Below, piece by piece: positions 34,503-42,195 of a DNA stretch of 64,000 nt (positions are counted from its first letter, which is position 1; the number at the start of each line of letters is the position of its first letter). Source of the stretch: Oscillospiraceae bacterium. Lineage in GTDB: Bacteria > Bacillota > Clostridia > Oscillospirales > Oscillospiraceae. Location: positions 59,944-123,943 of the forward strand of contig JAFTXW010000012.1 in NCBI GenBank assembly GCA_017461445.1, read 5' to 3'. A program made the translations under genes and the position numbers. The notes beneath the pieces were generated by a model. The model worked only from the letters and a program-made list of their open reading frames with translations, made no database searches and had not been told where the DNA came from.

Positions 34503-34531
34503 CAGTTCAATTTGATGTTCAAATCGAACTG
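34503..34531. promoter_or_regulatory. Dyad upstream of the sigma-like gene
   Basis: CAGTTC-A-ATTTGA / TCAAAT-C-GAACTG form a near-perfect inverted repeat around a two- to three-base centre, in the leader of the sigma-like gene. It may be an operator or an mRNA hairpin. Confidence 0.5.
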
Positions 34532-34569
34532 AGGCAGGTGGCCCACGACAGCAATAAGTAGATGAAAAT

Positions 34570-34609
34570 GGGGCACACGGTATTACACTAATGCAACACT
34601 GTGTGCCCC
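34570..34609. terminator. Hairpin in the 34.5-35.0 kb gap
   Basis: GGGGCACAC / GTGTGCCCC with a further AC/GT pairing in the loop. On the minus strand it is followed by ATTTTCAT, so it could terminate or attenuate transcription ahead of the sigma-like gene. Confidence 0.5.
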
Positions 34610-34676
34610 AAATGCATGCAAAGTCCCTATGCTTTCTTGTTCCGCATTTTGAATACTTTGGATAGTGCTTAGAAAT

Positions 34677-34731
34677 ATGTTGAGCAAGCACATGGATTGG
34701 GAGATTAGTAGGAAACCTCACTGCTCAACAT
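34677..34731. other. Stem-loop of unknown role
   Basis: ATGTTGAGCA and TGCTCAACAT are perfectly complementary (10 pairs) around a 35-base loop. It lies in the 575-base stretch without a confident gene (34,492-35,066); the rest of that stretch holds no other feature I could support. Confidence 0.4.
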
Positions 34732-35066
34732 AGCTCTGTTGAGAATACTGGTCTTCATAGCATCACCTGTAGCAAGTTTCTATAAATACGTTGCGAGAAT
34801 GCCATGGGAGTACCCATATGTGTCGTATTTACACTTTATTTATAGAAAAACTGCGGTAAAAAATCCCACGAATGCCGTCGACTCCGTAGGAAGAATGTGT
34901 AATGCAAGTTAATCCAGCAATGCGATAGGAAAAAGAATATCTATATTCGTCGAATAAAGAAGATATTTTACAACTTTAAACTATAAGTTGAATGACAAAT
35001 CGAAATGTTTGTGCTATACTGATGCCAGAAACCAAGAACAACTACTTTATAGAAAGGAACTGCATC

Positions 35067-35186
35067 ATGAAGGTCACTGCTTTTGCTTATGCTTATAGAG
35101 AATGCCAGGCTATCTTCCAGAGTGAGGAACGTAGCTTTGCGAAGCATGCTCATTTTAAGATAAGCAGAAGTAATAGGTCGACATGA
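35067..35186 (+). CDS. Possible 39-residue peptide gene
   Basis: MKVTAFAYAYRECQAIFQSEERSFAKHAHF..., 39 residues, basic at the C terminus, preceded by GAAAGGAAC and by a -10-like TATACT at 35,017, and followed by a terminator at 35,230. No homology recognised. It is in the same orientation as the HTH gene that follows, but separated from it by the terminator. Confidence 0.4.
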   Translation: MKVTAFAYAYRECQAIFQSEERSFAKHAHFKISRSNRST

Positions 35187-35229
35187 TCTCCTGATGGTCT
35201 ATTCAGGCATCATCCTCTGAATTATTTGA

Positions 35230-35264
35230 AGCCGCTTGTCTTGGAGTGAGACAAGCGGCTTTTT
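35230..35264 (+). terminator. Intrinsic terminator
   Basis: AGCCGCTTGTCT / AGACAAGCGGCT with loop TGGAGTG, followed by TTTTTC. Confidence 0.9.
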
Positions 35265-35310
35265 CATAACCAAACGGCAAATAATTCATAATGAGGAGGT
35301 GTTTGAGACG

Positions 35311-35541
35311 ATGAACATTCCTACGATTGATCTGGCTCAGACCGGAGCTAACATCGTGACCCTGCGGAAGGCTGCAGGCCTGTCTGTCCATGACTTGCAA
35401 ATGGTCTTTGGATTCAATTCTCCGCAGGCCATTTACAAATGGCAGAATGGGACTGCGCTCCCTACTGTTGATAATCTGATTGTTCTTGCGGCACTGCTTC
35501 ATGTCCGCATTGATGATATTCTGGTAACCACGGTTGCCTGA
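35311..35541 (+). CDS. Small helix-turn-helix (XRE-like) protein
   Basis: 76 residues. GANIVTLRKAAGLSVHDLQMVFGFNSPQAIYKWQNGTALPTVDNLIVLAALL is a Cro/CI-type helix-turn-helix nearly spanning the protein; such minimal XRE proteins regulate mobile elements. GAGGAGGTG precedes the ATG. It lies just before the tRNA cluster in the same direction. Confidence 0.75.
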   Translation: MNIPTIDLAQTGANIVTLRKAAGLSVHDLQMVFGFNSPQAIYKWQNGTALPTVDNLIVLAALLHVRIDDILVTTVA

Positions 35542-35564
35542 TCCGGGGAGAGAACTCCCCACAT

Positions 35565-35641
35565 GGTCCGCTCGTCTAAATGGTAAGGACACAGCCCTTT
35601 CAAGGCTGTAATGCTCGGTTCAAGTCCGGCGCGGATCACCA
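35565..35641 (+). tRNA. tRNA-Glu (UUC)
   Basis: 77 bases with encoded CCA. Acceptor GGTCCGC / GCGGATC, anticodon stem CAGCC/GGCTG with loop CTTTCAA, T-arm with GGTTCAAGTCC. It would read GAA/GAG. Copies on mobile elements are often divergent from host tRNAs. Confidence 0.85.
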
Positions 35642-35644
35642 CAT

Positions 35645-35720
35645 GGTGCCTTCGTCTAATTGGTTAGGACACCAGCCTCTCAAGCTGGAAACACGGGTTC
35701 GAGTCCCGAAGGCATCACCA
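35645..35720 (+). tRNA. tRNA-Glu (CUC)
   Basis: 76 bases with CCA, three bases after the previous tRNA. Acceptor GGTGCCT / AGGCATC, anticodon stem CCAGC/GCTGG with loop CTCTCAA, T-arm GGGTTCGAGTCCC. Reads GAG. Confidence 0.85.
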
Positions 35721-35725
35721 GATAT

Positions 35726-35815
35726 GGAGCGTGAATCCGAAAGGTTCGGGGACCGCCTGCTAAGCGGATCGTACTGAGAAATCGGTATCAGATTCGAATT
35801 CTGCGCGCTCCGCCA
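35726..35815 (+). tRNA. tRNA-Ser (GCU)
   Basis: 90 bases with CCA and a long variable arm. Acceptor GGAGCGT / GCGCTCC, anticodon stem CCGC/GCGG with loop CTGCTAA. Reads AGC/AGU. Confidence 0.85.
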
Positions 35816-35818
35816 TAT

Positions 35819-35895
35819 GTGAACATAGCTCAGCAGGATAGAGCAGCTTCCTTCTAAGCAGCGGGGCGGGGGTTCGAGTCCCTCTGTTCACACCA
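35819..35895 (+). tRNA. tRNA-Arg (UCU)
   Basis: 77 bases with CCA. Acceptor GTGAACA / TGTTCAC, D-arm GCTC/GAGC, anticodon loop CTTCTAA giving UCU, T-arm GGGGGTTCGAGTCCCTC. The anticodon stem GCTTC/GCAGC has one mismatch. Reads AGA/AGG. A weak hairpin GGGCG/CGCCC follows at 35,905-35,930. Confidence 0.8.
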
Positions 35896-36018
35896 ACAGA
35901 AAATGGGCGACTTCCACGCAGAAGCCGCCCAACATAAATATCATAACATATTGGGCCCCAGCTTGTCCATACTCAGTTTCTCCAACTTTGTGCGTTGATT
36001 CTTATATAACATCCCATC

Positions 36019-36047
36019 TTGATAAATGCTGCCTCTGGGTGTATTAT
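36019..36047 (+). promoter_or_regulatory. Promoter of the small-RNA locus
   Basis: TTGATA (36,019-36,024), 17-base spacer, TATTAT (36,042-36,047). Confidence 0.55.
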
Positions 36048-36053
36048 AAAACT

Positions 36054-36200
36054 ACAGAAAAGGAGTGAGTCCAATGTACTAAGTAAGCTCCCATACTAAA
36101 GAAAGTAGAGGTTATGCAAATGATGGAACCCAACAACTGCATGAAATAACCCTCGATCTATCAGAGTGATTAGCTGATATATCGAGGGTTATTTCTTTTA
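36054..36200 (+). ncRNA. Candidate small RNA or leader with strong terminator
   Basis: About 145 bases from the predicted start to the terminator, with no real gene. It contains two ribosome-site-like spots with tiny frames: GGAG before ATG-TAC-TAA (36,074) and GAGG before an 11-codon frame (about 36,115-36,147). No gene follows in this direction for 1.7 kb, so it is more likely a regulatory RNA than a leader. Confidence 0.45.
36144..36199 (+). terminator. Intrinsic terminator
   Basis: AAATAACCCTCGAT-TATCAG / CTGAT-TATCGAGGGTTATTT is a very stable stem of about 20 pairs followed by CTTTTAT. Confidence 0.9.
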
Positions 36201-36203
36201 TGT

Positions 36204-36227
36204 GCGCTCTATGTGGAGCGCTTTTTT
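36204..36227 (+). terminator. Second intrinsic terminator
   Basis: GCGCTC / GAGCGC followed by TTTTTT, five bases after the first terminator. Confidence 0.85.
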
Positions 36228-36302
36228 GTTGCCTGTTGATAGGTGCATAATTAATCTGGTCGAATTTTATCGTTTTATGGAACTATACCGAAGTTTTTAA
36301 CA

Positions 36303-36323
36303 TTTTCCACAGCTATTTCCACA
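36303..36323. other. Two DnaA-box-like motifs
   Basis: TTTTCCACA (36,303-36,311) and ATTTCCACA (36,315-36,323) are in the same orientation and close to TTATCCACA, next to the segregation genes. This may be part of a replication origin or a partition site. The surrounding ~170 bases (36,228-36,414) are AT-rich and otherwise featureless. Confidence 0.35.
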
Positions 36324-36414
36324 AGATACACAAGTTGAAGTGATCAATTGTTTGTCATCTTCTTATGGAATATGTAGCCACAAAACAGTTGGCAAACCAG
36401 TTCCGGGATGAGTC

Positions 36415-36774
36415 TTATTCAAAACAGTCCAAGTCATTAAGCATATCCAGAATGTCGTTACTGACCTGCTGTGCGGCATCTGGGGGTTCAGAGCCCACCA
36501 TGGAGGGCGTTGTAATTCCTGAACCCAAGTGTTCTGCAACAATCTGACGGATCTTTGCTTCAAGCATCCTCGGGTCAATGCCAGGAATGGTAAATTGTAC
36601 CTTGGAGTTATTCTTACATAGTTCCGGATGGTTCTGTAGAAATTCATTGAGTGCAGCTACAACGACCGAACTCTTTCGGTTTCCTAGACGTTCCAGAAAG
36701 TTGCCTGCACGTTGCTCTTCGTCTGTGTCCATACCAAACTGGAGGGTGTAACGGTATTTTCCATCTTTTATCAA
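36415..36774 (-). CDS. ParR/StbB-like partner of the ParM protein
   Basis: 119 residues. The N-terminal half (YRYTLQFGMDTDEEQRAGNFLERLG...VVAALNEFLQN) has the ribbon-helix-helix look of ParR-type DNA-binding adaptors; the tail is acidic (SNDILDMLNDLDCF), as in ParR tails that cap ParM filaments. The start is a TTG at 36,774, six bases after GGGGGTGA. It follows the ParM-like gene by 22 bases. Confidence 0.65.
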   Translation of the reverse strand: MIKDGKYRYTLQFGMDTDEEQRAGNFLERLGNRKSSVVVAALNEFLQNHPELCKNNSKVQFTIPGIDPRMLEAKIRQIVAEHLGSGITTPSMVGSEPPDAAQQVSNDILDMLNDLDCFE

Positions 36775-36796
36775 TGCAGCTCACCCCCGTTTATGG

Positions 36797-37714
36797 TTAC
36801 GCTCTCAGCAGGGAAAGCTGACCTTCAGCCATAGCTTGGTAGCCAATGGCATTGGCGTTGATTTCTTCTACGAAGCTGGCAGATGCTACCAGTGGAGAAC
36901 GCTCCAGATAATCCCGGAAGAGTTTGCTGCCACCACCAATGAACACAGCAGGATTGGATCGAAGGTCCACTTTCAACTCACGGAGCTGATCCAGAATATC
37001 CTTGGCGTGCTGTTCCGCTGACCTGCGAATGGTCTCTTTTACCTCCGCAGGCAGGATGGTTTCCTTGCCACACAGGACCGCACTGATGTGCTCGTCTTCA
37101 ATCTGCATATCGTGCAGGGCACCGACCCGGCGGATAATGTCGTTGTTCATGGTGATCACACCGCTCTCCAGACTGCGACAGAACTGCATATCCGGTTTGC
37201 CCTGGCGCAGGAGCAGTACATCGGTGGTGTAACCGCCAATATCAACCAGGAACAACCGCAGGTGATGCTTCAACTGTCCTTTCTGAGGTGCGATGGCAGC
37301 AAAGGCCTGAGGATATACAAACACATCCCGGATTAAGATCGTAATCGGTTTTTCGTTGAAGCAGAACTGGATGGACTCGTTTCGCTTGAAGTAATTCCGG
37401 AATTTATCTTTCAGGATACCATAGTGTTCCGGGGGCAGTCCCACGGCTAGATCGATTTTCTCTGTAGTGGGCAACGGACCTGCATATGCGAGTTCTTTGA
37501 CAATGGCGAACAAGCTTAGAATGAAGAAGCTTTCATCCCGGGTCTTATCCCGGCGGTAAGGAAGTCGATGACCGGAGAGCGTCCAGTATTCGCCCTTGTA
37601 TTCCAGCACCTCATCCGCCATGGGAGGCCGGACAGAGTGCCGTGCCAGACCGGATACAAAATTGTGGTGGACGGTTTTGATCCCGTGATTTCCGTGGTCA
37701 ATTGCAATTAACAT
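36797..37714 (-). CDS. ParM/StbA-like actin-family plasmid segregation ATPase
   Basis: 305 residues. Actin-fold motifs are present: phosphate 1 IAIDHGNHGIKT, phosphate 2 LFLVDIGGYTTDVLLL and adenosine GGGSKLFRDYL. It forms filaments that push DNA copies apart together with the ParR-like protein and a centromere site. CAGGAGG precedes the ATG. Presence on an integrated element implies an extrachromosomal stage. Confidence 0.85.
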   Translation of the reverse strand: MLIAIDHGNHGIKTVHHNFVSGLARHSVRPPMADEVLEYKGEYWTLSGHRLPYRRDKTRDESFFILSLFAIVKELAYAGPLPTTEKIDLAVGLPPEHYGILKDKFRNYFKRNESIQFCFNEKPITILIRDVFVYPQAFAAIAPQKGQLKHHLRLFLVDIGGYTTDVLLLRQGKPDMQFCRSLESGVITMNNDIIRRVGALHDMQIEDEHISAVLCGKETILPAEVKETIRRSAEQHAKDILDQLRELKVDLRSNPAVFIGGGSKLFRDYLERSPLVASASFVEEINANAIGYQAMAEGQLSLLRA

Positions 37715-37749
37715 GATAATTTCCTCCTGAAGTTTATTTTATATATTTG

Positions 37750-37778
37750 ATTACACCGCTGAAAATGCGTATTTGCAA
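37750..37778 (-). promoter_or_regulatory. Promoter of the parMR operon
   Basis: On the minus strand AAGTG-TTGCAA (hexamer 37,773-37,778), 17 bases, TGTAAT (37,750-37,755). An almost identical arrangement (AAGTGTTGCAA-N17-TGTAAT) occurs at 57,526-57,554. Confidence 0.65.
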
Positions 37779-37911
37779 CACTTATACTTATTATTTTTGA
37801 GAATGCGTACAGCATATGTCAGTGCGGAACAACATTTCCAGAAAAGTCAAGCCTTTTCATTATTTATTTTCATGCTATAATTCAGTCTAGTGCGTCGAGA
37901 GGAGAGATAGT

Positions 37912-38235
37912 ATGAACACCGCAACCAGCAATGCTGTTAAAATGGATAACAGAGAATTCTTCCGTCAGAGAGAAGCTGCAGTTCTGTACAAGATTCCCGG
38001 TGTACGGGAACTGATTACTGCAAAGGGCAGCCAGCGCTCTGCTCTTCAGAAGAAGTATCCGGATGCGGACTTCGCCCTGAAAATCATCTCCAATCCTTTC
38101 ATCCCGGATCGGGAGTTGGGAGCAATCCAGATGGATGCGTACGCCGCCATTCTGAACGGTGAGCCGATTTCCAGTGTGCATTATAAATACGACCGTCAGA
38201 TGGATGCTTATGTATCCAGACACAATTGGGATTAA
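37912..38235 (+). CDS. Hypothetical protein
   Basis: 107 residues, soluble, no recognised domain; mixed helix/strand with basic central part (GSQRSALQKKYPDADFALKII). GAGAGGAG precedes the ATG and TATAAT lies at 37,875. It is single, divergent from parMR and closed by a terminator. Similar small genes sit near ParM in other elements, but no function can be given. Confidence 0.6.
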   Translation: MNTATSNAVKMDNREFFRQREAAVLYKIPGVRELITAKGSQRSALQKKYPDADFALKIISNPFIPDRELGAIQMDAYAAILNGEPISSVHYKYDRQMDAYVSRHNWD

Positions 38236-38250
38236 CAACATATACTTATT

Positions 38251-38282
38251 GGCTCGTTTCTTATGGGGAACGAGCCTTTTTT
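38251..38282 (+). terminator. Intrinsic terminator
   Basis: GGCTCGTT / AACGAGCC followed by TTTTTT. Confidence 0.85.
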
Positions 38283-38298
38283 CGAACTAAAACATGAA

Positions 38299-38335
38299 AA
38301 AAGGACGGAAACCCGACTGGGTTCCGCCCTTTTGA
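38299..38335 (-). terminator. Intrinsic terminator of the SEC-C gene
   Basis: Minus strand GGCGGAACCC-AGTC-GGGTTTCCGTCC followed by TTTTTTC. A nearly identical hairpin is at 40,233-40,272. Confidence 0.8.
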
Positions 38336-38355
38336 AAAGAATATGCTATTCTTTG

Positions 38356-39093
38356 TTAATCGTATATGCCTTTTCCCCGGCAGCATTTTTTGAATTTCTT
38401 GTTGCTTCCACAGGGACATTTTTCGTTTGGCTCTATCTTTCTGCCACGCTGAACCGTATTGTTGGGGGTGGGCATAGCTGGTAGAAACAATTGCTGATGT
38501 TTTAGAGCCTCCCGTATGTTGTATGCATTAATATAGTCTTTGAATTTGGGATTATTATCGTAATACAACTCACTTCTCGGTTCGGCCAATCTTGCAGCCT
38601 CTTCAGGGAGGGATAATGATAAGTCTTCGCTGTCTTCAAGATGCAAGAGATTTACCAGACATAACCCAAAGGCATTGGCATCAATTTCAACCTCTTGGCT
38701 AACATTGAGATTTTGAGAGGAACCGCCTGTGTTTTTCACATATCTTTCAAACCCTTGCTTCCATGTTACAATTGTTTCGGGTTTATCTTTGCATTGGCAT
38801 CCGTTCAAAAATAAATCGATTGAATGGAGCTGATGGACATGTCTTAGTTCATGGAAGATAAAAAATTCCAAATCAGCTTTGTGTTCGGTGGTTCGCTTGA
38901 GAAACCATGGTTTATTAAAGATCAGTTCCTTTGAATTACTTTCGCAAGCATTATCCATGGTGGGGAATCGAGCAGATGGGCAATCTTCGAAATAATAATT
39001 GAGTGAATCAGGCAATAACAAAAAATCATTTGCCCGTACAAAATTGATGCAGTTTTTGATGATCTGGAGATTACTTCCGGTAATAGGCTCCAT
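38356..39093 (-). CDS. Putative zinc metalloprotease with SEC-C tail
   Basis: 245 residues. FFIFHELRHVHQ (about residues 78-89) is an HExxH zinc-binding motif, with a downstream EVEIDANAFG (about 132-141) that could supply the third ligand. The C terminus carries a SEC-C zinc motif (NEKCPCGSNKKFKKCCRG), as in SecA and many accessory proteins. It lies 34 bases after the Fic gene and probably shares its transcript. It could be an effector or an anti-host function; not characterised. Confidence 0.7.
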   Translation of the reverse strand: MEPITGSNLQIIKNCINFVRANDFLLLPDSLNYYFEDCPSARFPTMDNACESNSKELIFNKPWFLKRTTEHKADLEFFIFHELRHVHQLHSIDLFLNGCQCKDKPETIVTWKQGFERYVKNTGGSSQNLNVSQEVEIDANAFGLCLVNLLHLEDSEDLSLSLPEEAARLAEPRSELYYDNNPKFKDYINAYNIREALKHQQLFLPAMPTPNNTVQRGRKIEPNEKCPCGSNKKFKKCCRGKGIYD

Positions 39094-39127
39094 TCCAATA
39101 AGACTCCTTCCGTTGCTAATGTGTTTA

Positions 39128-40120
39128 TTAAAGTTTTATATACCTCTGATTTCTGCTGTTTGGCTTATCTGGAATCGTCATCCGAATCAGATTCATTTCC
39201 AGCGCCGGATGCAGATAATTTCTGCGGAAGCCTTCTCTGGATTTAAGTCCAAGCTTCTCCATTAAGGATGCACTGGTATAAGGAATATCATATTCCATAA
39301 TTTCGAGTAGTTTCTTAACATACTCCGAAAGCTGATCGCTGTCCTCACTGATCTGAATGGAAATGTCATCCAGGATTTTATCGATCTGTGAAAGCATAAA
39401 TGCAATAAATGCAGTAGACTCACCATCTACATGGCACTGTGCAATTGCTTTATAATATTCCTCCTGGAACTTCTCAATCTGACTTTCAATGGGAATGTAT
39501 TCAAAAATGGATTTCCATTTGGAAAGAATAGCAGTGTGCCAAAGCCGCGCCATTCTGCCATTGCCGTCAGAAAACGGATGGATAAAAACAAACTCATAAT
39601 GGAATACACTGCTGAGAATCAACGGATGCACTGTTGATTTCGCGTTTTGCATCCATGTGAAGAGATCATTCATCAATTGATGAACAAACTGGGCAGGCGG
39701 TGCCATGAAAATGCACTGATCGCCATTGAAGACGCCCTCTTCACCTCGCCGGAAATCTCCGGACTCCTCCACGATATACTTTGTCATGATACCGTGGAAC
39801 TTCTTCAAATCCGGAATACTATAGGGATCGATTTCTGCCAGCTTTTCATAAGCAGCATAAGCATTCTTTACTTCTTGAATTTCTTTTTGTTCTCCCAGTA
39901 CTGTTTTGCCGTTAATAACATCCCGAACCTGACCGAGTGAAAGAGAATTGGCTTCGATTCTAAGAGAAGAATGAATGGATTTGATTCGGTTATTCTTCCG
40001 AAGATGTGGTTTCGCTTCGAGGTTACTGGTAGCGGTTATGCGCCCTACTTTTTCGGATATGGACGAAACATAAGATAATATTTCGTTTGTAATCGTAAAG
40101 GGTGGCTTGTAGTCCTTCAC
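39128..40120 (-). CDS. Fic family protein (AMP transferase-like)
   Basis: 330 residues. The catalytic motif HPFSDGNGRMAR (about residues 194-205) is intact, matching HPFx(D/E)GNGRxxR. An N-terminal inhibitory motif SSLRIEANSLS (about 50-60) resembles the (S/T)xxxE(G/N) helix of class II Fic proteins, so it is self-restrained. A C-terminal winged helix follows. Fic enzymes AMPylate target proteins. GTG start at 40,120 with GGAGGTG upstream. It is followed by the HExxH/SEC-C gene. Confidence 0.85.
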   Translation of the reverse strand: MKDYKPPFTITNEILSYVSSISEKVGRITATSNLEAKPHLRKNNRIKSIHSSLRIEANSLSLGQVRDVINGKTVLGEQKEIQEVKNAYAAYEKLAEIDPYSIPDLKKFHGIMTKYIVEESGDFRRGEEGVFNGDQCIFMAPPAQFVHQLMNDLFTWMQNAKSTVHPLILSSVFHYEFVFIHPFSDGNGRMARLWHTAILSKWKSIFEYIPIESQIEKFQEEYYKAIAQCHVDGESTAFIAFMLSQIDKILDDISIQISEDSDQLSEYVKKLLEIMEYDIPYTSASLMEKLGLKSREGFRRNYLHPALEMNLIRMTIPDKPNSRNQRYIKL

Positions 40121-40232
40121 TGTAGCACCTCCATAACTTGCGTATTATCTTGCGTATTATCTGCCACTATTATACTATGCCCGGAATAAAAATCAAGTAC
40201 CTGCACAAAAGCATATATCATGAATCTACGGC

Positions 40233-40272
40233 AAAAAAGGACGGAGACCCAAACTGGGTTTCCGTCCTTTTC
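40233..40272 (-). terminator. Intrinsic terminator of the primase operon
   Basis: Minus strand AAAAGGACGGAAACCC-AGTTT-GGGTCTCCGTCCTTTTTT. Near-copy of the hairpin at 38,299. It separates the primase gene from fic. Confidence 0.85.
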
Positions 40273-40279
40273 GTAGATG

Positions 40280-41368
40280 TCAGAGTGTTCCTTCCTGCCG
40301 ACAATGCCAGACATAATCATCCAGTCCTTTGTATTGAGGATCCCAAATGTAGGTCCCATACGCAAACTCTGATTTTGCCAGCATAGCCGCAAGATTATGA
40401 TAACCGTCTTTCACATGGGGATTCTTCAGGTAGTCCATATCAAAGCAGGTCATGATTTTTGTGGTTCCATGCGCTCGGACATGGTTCAGTATATCCTGCA
40501 AATGGTTCAAGGAGTTGACACCGGGGACTGCGATTACAGTCTGGCCAGTAATGTAGTGAATGATATCCGCCTTCATAGGTCCTTCTGTCAGGAGGACTGT
40601 GGGGGTTGGATTACCTACAATATGGGTCCATGTCTCAGCCTTGCATCCGTCTGGCTTTCCAACACTGGAAAGCCATCGGAATTTGCCTTTCTTTACATTG
40701 TCACGTCGAACCTGAATGCCTTGGATCTTTCCATCCGGTGTTCTGGCAGGGACCAGAATACCGCGTTTCTCCTGTGTCAAAGTCCAACTGCCATCTGCTG
40801 TATGGTAAAACCCCGGAACGCCTCCGAGATAAAATCCTTCAGATTGAAGCTGTTTTGCAATGGCAGAGAATCCTGCAACAGGCATGGTCTTATACCCTTT
40901 TATCTGAATTTCTTCTTCCGAAAAACCTCTGGAGAGAAGATTCTGCCTGTGGTCAGATGCAAGAGACAATTTTGAAAGAAAGGCTGAGTAGGTTTCATGA
41001 CGGGTATCAATATCCGTCAGTGGCAACTCAATGTCTTGAAGAATGGGTCTGGTAATTGTTCGTTTTTCCCGCTTCTTTTTGCTGCCTTCATACTGTGGGC
41101 CGCTATCCTTCAGACCGAGCCGTTCCATCAAAACTTCCCGCACACCGACCCGGTCAGTTCCGGTATAGAATGCGTAAAGATCAAAGACACCGCCGGAAAA
41201 ATGGCACCGGGGACAGCAGAATACGTCTTTGCTAAGGTTGATATTCAGATGCTTCTCCCGTGGACCATTGTCGCAGCAAGGGCAGGGAATGTTATAGTTG
41301 CGCCTGCCGTTAGGTGGGTCAGGAATGCCGATCAAAGGGATAATATCAGTTATATGGATTTCGACCAT
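40280..41368 (-). CDS. Primase-like protein (CHC2 zinc finger plus Toprim-like domain)
   Basis: 362 residues. N-terminal zinc finger CPCC...CPRCHFSGGVFDLYAFY (about residues 29-68) is the DnaG CHC2 type. A central part with FYLGGVPGFYH and a C-terminal Toprim-like block (VLLTEGPMKADII, then MTCFDMDY) follow. It may prime replication of the element or read DNA entry points. GGAGG precedes the ATG. It is the last gene of the operon that starts at 48,232. Confidence 0.8.
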   Translation of the reverse strand: MVEIHITDIIPLIGIPDPPNGRRNYNIPCPCCDNGPREKHLNINLSKDVFCCPRCHFSGGVFDLYAFYTGTDRVGVREVLMERLGLKDSGPQYEGSKKKREKRTITRPILQDIELPLTDIDTRHETYSAFLSKLSLASDHRQNLLSRGFSEEEIQIKGYKTMPVAGFSAIAKQLQSEGFYLGGVPGFYHTADGSWTLTQEKRGILVPARTPDGKIQGIQVRRDNVKKGKFRWLSSVGKPDGCKAETWTHIVGNPTPTVLLTEGPMKADIIHYITGQTVIAVPGVNSLNHLQDILNHVRAHGTTKIMTCFDMDYLKNPHVKDGYHNLAAMLAKSEFAYGTYIWDPQYKGLDDYVWHCRQEGTL

Positions 41369-41418
41369 GCAGCCTCCTTTCCGGGGGATGGATCACCATC
41401 CCCCCAATGATAAGCAGC

Positions 41419-42180
41419 TTATGCGGTAGCTTGTGCCATAGAGTAGGAGCAGATGAATTCCGCCGCAGCCTTCACAGTTTCATCGCGGCTGAACTTATTG
41501 GCCAACCAGCTGATGGCACCGGGGTCAAGCTGAAGAACTTCACCCAAAGTCTTTCCTCCATGCTTCTTGATAGGGCTTCTGACGGCGCAGGCCTGTTCAA
41601 ATTTTTGCTCTGGAGTCAGCTCCACAATGGGAGGATTCTCAGGAACGGGAGGCGCAGCAGGCTCTGCGAAATCAGTCTTTGGCGGGATTTCTGCGCCAAC
41701 AGGTGCGACAAAAGCAGACGGAGGCATGATACCTGCGCCAACTCCTAACTCATCCGGGACTTGATTCTCGAAGTCGTCACCGGCGGCGCCAAATTGCAGA
41801 CCAAAACCGGCATTACGCAGAGCGATGCCAATGGCAGCGGTCTGTGCCCATTCTCTGGGTGAGACAGTCGGTTTTGTCGGGTCGTACTTTCGGGAGGCTG
41901 TTGCTTCGGACAGGTAACATTCCACGGGATCCTTGTAACTGACATAGATTCTGGCAGTGGCAACGAAATAGTCTTTCACTGCCTCCACATTGAGGGCAAT
42001 CTTACCCTCGGGATGCTTCAGCCGGAACCATGCAAGCTGTGCCATGACAGGCAGCCGCTTCCGCTTCTCCTGTGTGGTGAGGTCCGTATACTCCACCGCC
42101 ATGGGAGCAGGATCGAATCCTTCTACCTTATTGATGGTGTTTAGGATGGCATTCTGAGATGCATTATTGGTCTGGTTCAT
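41419..42180 (-). CDS. Putative single-strand annealing-type protein
   Basis: 253 residues. The N-terminal domain (LPVMAQLAWFRLKHPEGKI..., YLSEATASRKYDPTKPT..., then EWAQTAAIGIALRNAGFG) resembles the Rad52/ERF-like annealing proteins of phages, in which an 'A(V/I)GRALxxAGFG' helix is typical. A Pro/Ala-rich linker leads to a C-terminal block GKTLGEVLQLDPGAISWLANKF, a small domain often attached to nucleases. A YqaJ exonuclease in the same operon supports a recombination pair. Uncertain. Confidence 0.5.
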   Translation of the reverse strand: MNQTNNASQNAILNTINKVEGFDPAPMAVEYTDLTTQEKRKRLPVMAQLAWFRLKHPEGKIALNVEAVKDYFVATARIYVSYKDPVECYLSEATASRKYDPTKPTVSPREWAQTAAIGIALRNAGFGLQFGAAGDDFENQVPDELGVGAGIMPPSAFVAPVGAEIPPKTDFAEPAAPPVPENPPIVELTPEQKFEQACAVRSPIKKHGGKTLGEVLQLDPGAISWLANKFSRDETVKAAAEFICSYSMAQATA

Positions 42181-42195
42181 ACTGTCACCTCCATA

